In this document: positions 57,357-64,000 of the stretch, in pieces
Layout of the letters: every line of letters begins with the position of its first letter
Numbering within the stretch: the stretch's first letter is position 1
DNA from: Blakeslea trispora
Taxonomy: Eukaryota; Mucoromycota; Mucoromycetes; Mucorales; Choanephoraceae
Direction of reading: 5' to 3'
DNA length: 64,000 bases
Assembly: GCA_025331445.1 (NCBI GenBank)
Contig: JAIWNE010000001.1
Coordinates: 434,001-498,000, forward strand
Program-made: the position numbers and the translations under genes
The notes under the pieces: model-generated
What the model was told of the DNA's origin: nothing
The model's input: the letters and a program-made list of their open reading frames with translations, nothing else
The model's database searches: none

Positions 57357-58918
57357 TTATTCTTTGTTTGTCTTTTCAAAATGAGCTTTACGTGAAGCCT
57401 CCATTTTTAAATGCTTTAGATATTTACGATGAAAACGACTCTTTCGGTGCTGTTCCCATTCTTTGTCACCATTCAACACAAGGGGTTCACCTTTGTTATC
57501 CTTACAGGTATCACACACATGCTTATTCCAAGTTAGGATTTTTGTCTGTGCACTATAGAAAGAAATCGATCAATAACATCTAGATTGAAAGCCGAGGAAT
57601 CACTTTACTCTTTTGTTGGTTGTGTTGGTGTCAGCATCTTGGTTGCCAAGCTACTTAGGCTCTTTGGGTCTGGTAATGGTTGATCTTGTTCAAATGCTCT
57701 TGCTATCTCAACTGCTTTATCTCTTACGTTTTGATCCCAATGATCCAAATCTTGAATCATCAAATCAATAGGGTGAAATAAATAAATAAAAAACAAAAAA
57801 CACAGCTTTTACCTGTAGCATCCAAGCAATAGATCATCACATCGTTATCTTTAGCATTCAAGACAGCTGGAAACAACTTGTTACGAATCCATTTGATTTG
57901 AGATTTAGCATACTTTCGAGTAGCTGATTTAACACGCTCAGTACATTCGTGCTTGATCTCCTCCAGTTCTTTTCCTTCTTTGCCTTCTTCCAATGCAACA
58001 AAATAAGGATCAAACTCTTTATAGCCTATCGCCTGCCATAACCCTCGTTGATATCTCTCGAGTTCGACACCTGGCATCTTTACACTTCCTTTGGTTACAC
58101 GGTTTCTGAGGTCTTTGATTTCATCAAACAAACCGATCTCAATCATCTGATCCACGCGTGCATCCAGTCGCGGATTGAGCTGAGTTGGATCTGAATAGAT
58201 CCAAAAGACCAGAGCTTTGTAGCGTGGTACTAGACCATGTTCCTTTTGCGATTTGATAATCTCACTTTGTGCTTTACCCGTTTGATAAAAGACCTATGAA
58301 GATCATCTCCAATAAGGATCCATCAGCCCCAATCTTTTTCTATCAACAAATTACCCTTAAACTTCTCAAGATCTTGCGTCTATCTGAGGGATGCCATTTG
58401 TTGGCCATGATTGGATCTACTTGTGTTAGCCGTTGATACAGATCTTCTGTTTCTAATCGATCCAATTCCGGAAACTCGCCATCTTCATCCTCGGAAGAGG
58501 CAGCACGTTCTTCCTCAATAGTCGTATTGTTCCATAAAAGGGATTGAACATAGTAATGTGTACCCCCCACAACTACCGGAAGTTGCTTCTCTTCCGAAAT
58601 AGACTCAATTCTCTGTGAAGCGTCCTTGAGAAACCTAGTGATTCGATATTCCTCTTCGGGTTCCAAAAAGTCCATCAAATGATGCTTTATTCCTTCTCTT
58701 TCATTCAATGGCATTTTGTTGGTAATGATATCTAGGCCTTTATAGACCTTTTTTGTTTTGTTAAAGGTGTCTTTTATTTCATGTTTGTTACTGTTTACCT
58801 GTAATGCGTCTGCATTTATTACTTGTCCTCTTAATGCCTTACATAACTCAACAGCCAACTTGGACTTTCCAATGCCTGAACTCCCAACAACAGCAGCTAT
58901 TTTTCGAATAGTGGACAT
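57357..58918 (-). CDS. MOD5: tRNA dimethylallyltransferase (isopentenyltransferase)
   Basis: Start at ATG 58918 (MSTIRKIAAVVGSSGIGKSK); a further in-frame ATG upstream adds only Phe/Ile-rich sequence. Visible motifs: P-loop GSSGIGKSKLA, GQVINADALQ joined by splicing to VYKGLDIITNKM, GIKHHLMDFLEPEEEY, PVVVGGTHYYVQSLLW, DRRKILRSLRVFYQTGK. A helical region (QRGLWQAIGYKEF, YAKSQIKWIRNKLFP) follows. The C-terminus has a matrin-type C2H2 zinc finger: HVCDTCKDNKGE, then EWEQHRKSRFHRKYLK. It adds dimethylallyl to A37 of UNN-decoding tRNAs in cytosol and mitochondria. The first P-loop Thr is Ser here, a conservative change. The first intron (about 58748-58798, 51 nt) is a multiple of three and stop-free. 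Confidence 0.93.
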
Positions 58919-59008
58919 ATTGAAAAAATAAAAAAAAATAAAAAAATAAAGCGAGAAAAAATCATGTATAAAAAAAATAAAAGAGTGACTTGCATACACT
59001 GTTTATTA

Positions 59009-60169
59009 CTAGGAATAATAGACCATTTTTCGAAGTCGATTTAGAGTCACCTGATGATTGTCTGGATATAGTTGCTTTTCTTGTTCAAATGTTACTTTAG
59101 CCTTGTGGTATCTTTCTCTATGATAATCACATAGATCTTTATCATCATCATCATGATAGACAGGCAATTGACGGCATAGAGAGGATGGATAAGGTATAAA
59201 AGGTGTGTCCCAGACGAGTTGATTGGTCTGATCAATGATAGCTTTGTATTCCTCCTTCAAATACGGTTATTGAAATGCCCCTTTAGTGTGTCTATCTGAC
59301 TTTACCTCTTTTGACTGTAATCGTTCTATCTCTTGCTTGACCATGGCTGTCTGGACAGATTGATTTGATTGCTTGGCTATGTTTGTCTGCACAGACTGAT
59401 TTGCTTGCTTAGTTATGTCTGTCTGCACAGATTGATTTGATTGTTGTCTAGTTATCTCTGCCTGCACAGACTGATTGATTTGTTTAATCTTGTCTGTCTG
59501 TACGGATTGATTTGTCTCCTGCTTGGCTATGTTTGTCTGCACAGACTGATTTGATTGTTTAGTTGTCTCTGTCTGCACAAACTGATTTGATTGTTTAGTT
59601 ATGTTTGTCTGCACAGACTGATTTGATTGTTTAGTTGTCTCTGTCTGTACAGACTGATTCGCTTGCTTGGTTATGTTTGTCTGTACGGATTGATCTTGAT
59701 AGTGTTTATCCATGAAATCCAGTTGTTCAATATCACTACGGGATTGACTGATATCCTGTTCTGTCTCTACCAACTGTGTCTCTAATTGCTACTGTGATGG
59801 TTGAATAATAATAAAAAAAAAGCAGTATGTATCTGTTTCTTAACTACCTTGATTTTCTCTTCTAAAGCCAACTTCATCTGCTCCATCTTGTCTGCTAACT
59901 GATCTTGTTGATTATGCCTTGCCAGTGCTTCTTCTGTAAGTGTCGTAAAGATGGGTTCAGACTGAACAGACCGTGAAGTGGTTTCAAATGACCTTTGTAA
60001 CACTGTTTCCAATGGGTTTAGTTTCAAGTCTTTCTGTTTCAATGCACCTACCTTCAGACTGAATCACACTAGGATAGGATTCCACTAAAGAGAACACACT
60101 GACTTGATCTGCATTAGGGTGATTGACACTCTCTGTATCCAAATAGTCAAATAGTTGATAGTCTATCAT
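59009..60169 (-). CDS. coiled-coil protein with Asn-Gln-Ser-Val-Gln-Thr tandem repeats, function unknown
   Basis: Minus-strand, probably four exons from ATG 60169 (MIDYQLFDYLDTESVNHPN). The N-terminal part is acidic and polar. It is followed by ETVLQRSFETTSRSVQSEPI and a Lys/Glu coiled coil (LADKMEQMKLALEEKIKVVK). Then come about ten repeats of 12-14 residues with consensus NQSVQTxITKQ, another coiled-coil stretch, and a compact C-terminus (NQLVWDTPFIPYPSSL, KVTFEQEKQLYPDNHQVT, LNRLRKMVYYS). I recognise no catalytic domain. Repeated SVQT motifs are reminiscent of dynein light chain LC8-binding TQT-type sites, with alternate registers around VQT, but this is only a motif-level suggestion. It sits 90 bp upstream of MOD5 on the same strand. 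Confidence 0.65.
59330..59705. repeat. tandem coding repeat, about 39-42 nt per unit
   Basis: About ten imperfect copies whose plus strand reads TTTGTCTGCACAGACTGATT with a variable TTG-rich spacer. They encode the NQSVQT repeats on the minus strand. Unit length stays a multiple of three. Confidence 0.85.
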
Positions 60170-60280
60170 AGTAAAAGAAAATAATAACAAGGAAAATGAC
60201 GTCTGCTATTTTTTTTTGTGTGTGATTTTCATTTTCTATCTATTCTTTCTCTTTTTTTTTTTTTTTTTCCTAAAACTATT

Positions 60281-61075
60281 ATGCATGCCAGTATGTACGA
60301 TGAACCTCAATCGATATTTGTCTTCAAGAACCCCTTGAGATTCCTCTCCAAAAAGGGTAGACAAATAGGCGCTTATCTTTCTGGTGGTCTTGTAAGCACC
60401 TTCATTAGATGTAAAGAAAGAGAGATTGACGATAATTAGCTTGCACTTGGCTGGTGGGTCTTTTTAGATGCTGTCATCTACAATGCCTCTATACCCAGTC
60501 CTGGAGATAGTATGGGCTTTGAAGACTCGATTCCTGGTATCTTGGCTACACTGGGCATGATGGTGTAAGTTGTTATTGAATGTTTTCTATCTTGCTTATT
60601 TTTTCTTTTTTAGGATCAACTTGATTGACAAAAAAAACCTTCAGGCGGATTCGCCCATGTATTCAGGTACAGGACTTATCTGGAAAGCTCGATTGTTTTT
60701 ATTTATTGGATTTTCTCTTATTGCCAGTGGTTTGGCTGGTGCCTGTGTAAAGTAATAAGGATGATTTAGAATATGCCTGTAAGAAAAAAAAAAAAACTAA
60801 ACTCTGTTCTACAGTGTGTCTTGATTCTCAAGTATCTAATTCAAGGCAATGGAGATCATACCATCTACGGTGTGGCAAGTGTAGTTCAGAATGCATTGAT
60901 CATGTTAAGGTAAAAAGGAGAGAATGAAATCAATGATATAACTCATATCTTCTTTAGTGCTGCTGTACTCTGGGTAGCTCAAAATACACAAGAAGTAAGT
61001 TGAATGATGGCAATATCAAAGGTGAAGTACTCATATTCTCTTTTAAAGGAATTCGAATACAATGTGCAAATTTAA
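60281..61075 (+). CDS. VPS68: VPS68/TMEM50 family four-helix membrane protein
   Basis: Five exons from ATG 60281 (MHASMYDEPQSIFVFKNPLR) to TAA 61075, about 180 residues. Four predicted membrane helices are visible. GAYLSGGLALGWWVFLDAVI is the first, and DSIPGILATLGMMVINLID the second. RLFLFIGFSLIASGLAGACV and SVVQNALIMLSAAVLWVAQN follow, with YSGTGLIWKAR before the third. The GGL-WWVFxD, PGxxxTLGM and SGxGxxWKARLxLFIGF motifs are the TMEM50/Vps68 signature. Yeast Vps68 works with Vps55 in endosome-to-vacuole sorting and in the SPFH/ESCRT-linked pathway. A second in-frame ATG 12 nt downstream is an alternative start. The GTAAGC donor at 60390 and acceptor at 60439 restore the GGL-ALGWW junction. 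Confidence 0.82.
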
Positions 61076-61268
61076 AATGGTGAAATAAAATAAAGCTGTG
61101 TCTCGGACACACACAAGAAAATGACAGCTTAAAAACTTAATTGTAATTATTTTCTGTGTTACCTGCCTCTTGATCCCCTAAACTCCAAAAAATATATATT
61201 TATCTTTCTTTTAAAATCACCCTTTTCTTTTTCCCTTTCTTTTCTCTCCCTTTTTTCTTATTTATTCA

Positions 61269-63989
61269 ATGGCGGATAGAAGAAGTGGTATGGTCCAATC
61301 ATTTGGCTATCCTCAAAACAGTACCATTGTCAGTAGAGCAGTGGCTGCTGCTGCTGCCAATAACCATCACTCTAATCGAAACAGAGGCAGAGGTTCAAAG
61401 CGTTATTCTGTCTCTGTCTTTTATTCGATGGCTGCAGAACAAGATGTAGAAGTAGAAGATGAGCTTGCCAAAGGTAAGCAAAGAGATCACCTCTTTCATA
61501 CACACACTCTCCTTAACACACGCACTCTTTATTCAAGCTCAAAAAAGACTCCGTGAATTAAAGACCAAGATCTCTACACAGTCCAAAAAGAATTTTATGC
61601 GAGAACGCGATGTTCGATTTCTAGATGCTCGCATCGGTCTGTTGATTCAGAATAGAATGGCCTTGGATGAGGTAAAAAAGGAAAAAAAAAAATTGACTTG
61701 TGCTATCAACTCACTTTTTAGAATAGCAACATGAAGTGGCATCCCGTCTAGAAGAACATGAAGATGATGATGACAATCACTATTTAGACGAAAGACGCAT
61801 GCAACAGTACGGTAACCTATTCTATCTGCTTCAAAGCGAACCTCGTCATATTGCCACTCTCTGTCGCCTCGTCAGTTTAGCAGAGATCGATACTTTATTA
61901 CAGACAGTGATGTTTACACTCTATGGTAATCAATATGAAAGCCGAGAAGAACATTTATTGCTGAGTATGTTTCAGGTAAAAAAAAAAAAATGATATAAAC
62001 CTTGGATGTCCTTTGCTTAAACTCATCTGAATTGAAAAAGAACGTGTTGGCAGCTCAATTCGAAACAACCACTGAATTCACCTCTCTCTTACGTGCCAAT
62101 ACACCTGTCTCTCGTATGATGACCACCTACACTCGCCGTGGTCCTGGTCAATCTTACCTTAAATCAGTCTTGTCAGAAAAGATCAATCAGCTACTCGAAC
62201 ACCAAGACATGAACCTTCAGATTAATCCACTCAAGGTCTATGATGAATTCGTTCAATTGACAGAACAACAACATGGTGGTCAATTGCCCGAGCATATTCC
62301 TCGAAGTGTAACTGCAGAAGTGGCCGCAGCCAACCCCACTGTCCAACAGATCATTCGTCCTCGTCTAGATCAATTGATGGCCATTGCTGATTCTTTCTTG
62401 ACGACTATTATCGAATCATTAAATCAGGTGCCTTATGGTCTTCGTTGGATCTGTAAGCAAATTCGATCCCTGACTAAGCGTAAATATCCAGATGCCTCTG
62501 ATCATGCTATTTCTTCATTGATTGGCGGTTTTTTCTTTTTACGGTTTGTCAATCCTGCTATTGTCACACCTCAGGCTTATATGTTGGTCGATGGTATTCC
62601 TGGTAACAATGCTCGTACCACCTTGACTTTAGTAAAGTGACTATTTCGTTTATTCTACTTTTATGCTAACCCCCCTCTTCTATTTTCTTTAGCTTGCCAA
62701 GATGCTTCAAAACCTGGCCAATAAGCCATCGTACGCCAAAGAGAGCTATATGATCCCCACCAATCCCTTTGTCGAACGCAACAAACAACGCACCAATCAA
62801 TTTCTGACGGATCTCTGTGAGGTTGTTGATTTCTATGAACAGTTGGAAATGGATCAATATATGGCCTTGAGTAAAAAAGATATCATGATCAGCATCACAC
62901 CCAACGAAATCTACAGTACGCTATCCCTCTTGCAACAGCATCTGACTGTGTTGGCACCGAAAGAAAAGGATCATCTTCGGGTGCTCTTGAGTGAGGTCGG
63001 CAGTATTCCTCCTCAAGTACCACGCAAAGAAAACAAGCCAATCGAGCTCCCCTTGTTTAGTCGATGGGAGATGCCGATTCAAGACTTGACGATGTCCTTG
63101 ATGAGCGAGAACAACATCACACAGAACGATATTCTCTATATGGAAGCCAAATCCATCTTTGTTCAGATCATCCGTTCTCTCCCTTACCTCTCCCGACCTC
63201 CTCTCAAGCTGCATGCGATTGCAGAGACAGCCGGTACAGCCAAAGATGCTCAGCTGGTCCACAAGGGCATCAAGGTCAAGGAAATGTTGCGTGAACTAGA
63301 AGAGGCAGGCGTGATTGATCGACGGGATGGTCATCATCTGTTGGTAGAGGAGATCACACATGAATTGGCTCATTTGGGTGATTTGAAGGTCAAGGTGACT
63401 CAGGAACTACATTCACTTGAGAATGTCTACAAGACGATCATTGATCACAACAACTATTTAAAGAGTCAACTGGAGAGTTATAAGGCTTACCTTCAGAATG
63501 TGCGTATGCAGAGTACAGTCACCTCAGTCAACAAGACAGTGGGTTTAGGTGTTGAGGTGGTTGATTCCAAAAAGAAGAATCAGACAAAGCAGACCGTTCA
63601 AGGTCCCTTTAAATATAGCCATCAACAGTTGGAAAAGGAAGGAATCATCAGTGAGACTGAGATACCGGAGCATCGACGAGGACAGACCTTTTTGACCATT
63701 TCTTCCCCTGTACCTGGTACCTTTATTATTGGATTAAACTATAAAGGAAGGGATAAGCCTATTTTGGAAATTGATTTGAAATTAGATGATTTACTTGAAA
63801 AGGTAAACAAAAAAGAAAACCGGAAGGATGTGTGTCTAGGGATTAAACTTTCTTTTTTTTTTGTTTCCATAGCAACAACATAATGTGCAAATATTGGATT
63901 TAGAATATCTTAAGCTCAATGTCAACAAGACTTTACAGCTATTAACAAAGACATTCATGTCAAGAAATAGAACTGGTTTCTTTTCTTAA
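61269..63989 (+). CDS. Ras GTPase-activating protein with RasGAP_C domain (Gap1/IQGAP-related)
   Basis: Seven or so exons from ATG 61269 (MADRRSGMVQSFGYPQ) to TAA 63987-63989, so the gene is complete, about 850 residues. After a disordered N-terminus and coiled coil (LAKAQKRLRELKTKIS, RFLDARIGLLIQNRMALDE) comes the GAP domain. It has EREEHLLL-like SREEHLLLSMFQNVLAAQFE, LRANTPVSRMMTTYTRRGPG, QVPYGLRWICKQI and the diagnostic FFFLRFVNPAIVTPQ (FLRxxxPA motif). The C-terminal RasGAP_C region follows (LFSRWEMPIQDL, VKVKMLRELEEAGVI-like KVKEMLRELEEAGVIDRRDG, SLENVYKTIIDHNNYLKSQL). No calponin or IQ motifs are present, so it resembles Schizosaccharomyces Gap1/Sar1 rather than full IQGAP. It should down-regulate Ras or a Ras-like GTPase. 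Confidence 0.9.
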
Positions 63990-64000
63990 ATCCTGCCTTT

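Noticed and set aside
59330..59705. Regular short repeats as a CRISPR-like array
   Set aside because: The organism is eukaryotic, the repeats and spacers are both coding in one frame, and the spacers are variants of one another.

Overview
The window is a eukaryotic chromosome segment from an early-diverging fungus, most likely Mucoromycota (Mucorales-like). The evidence is the AT-rich, poly-A/poly-T-rich intergenic DNA, dense short GT-AG introns of about 50-60 nt with CTAAT-type branch sites, a class IV-type chitin synthase with a Q/P/R-rich N-terminus, a fused NADH-dependent glutamate synthase, and KDZ and MULE transposons. No species can be named from sequence alone.

Layout. 1-26 kb is gene-rich and mostly housekeeping: an F-BAR protein running off the left edge, ATP synthase subunit e, a Byr4/Bfa1-like mitotic-exit scaffold, a Dabb-domain protein, chitin synthase, a DNAJC11-like mitochondrial J protein, the U6 snRNA exonuclease Usb1 and, divergent from it, an MEA1-like protein. 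These are followed by an NHP6-type HMG protein, a MAM3/CNNM-like membrane protein, the AAA+ ATPase RVB2, a GPI-anchored KRE9/KNH1-like protein and an F-box/LRR-like protein.

27-42.4 kb is a nested transposon island. A MULE of 11,671 bp (27093-38763) is bounded by a 9-bp duplication, AACAATATA. Its spliced gene encodes a transposase with a SWIM zinc finger and a C-terminal OTU cysteine-peptidase domain. A 7.6-kb KDZ element (27178-34815) sits inside the MULE's left terminal repeat, bounded by an 8-bp duplication, AGACACCC. It carries an apparently intact KDZ transposase gene and a second, unrecognised gene. The MULE itself interrupts a 179-bp repeat, and an uninterrupted inverted copy of that repeat at 42235-42413 shows the empty site. 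The two 179-bp copies may be the terminal inverted repeats of a third, outer element of about 3.8 kb holding a decayed gene at 40.6-41.4 kb, which would give three levels of nesting.

43-64 kb returns to ordinary genes: a 71-residue protein of unknown function, the large glutamate synthase gene GLT1, a heat-shock transcription factor, the tRNA isopentenyltransferase MOD5, a coiled-coil protein with Val-Gln-Thr repeats, a VPS68/TMEM50-like membrane protein and a Ras GTPase-activating protein that ends just inside the right edge.

The host genes are individually transcribed and form no operon. They cover cell-wall synthesis (chitin synthase, KRE9-like), mitochondria (ATP synthase e, DNAJC11), RNA processing (Usb1, MOD5), chromatin (NHP6, RVB2), Ras/Rho and cell-cycle signalling (RasGAP, F-BAR, Byr4-like), stress response (HSF, Dabb) and nitrogen assimilation (GOGAT). 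Exon boundaries below were read by eye from splice signals and reading frame.
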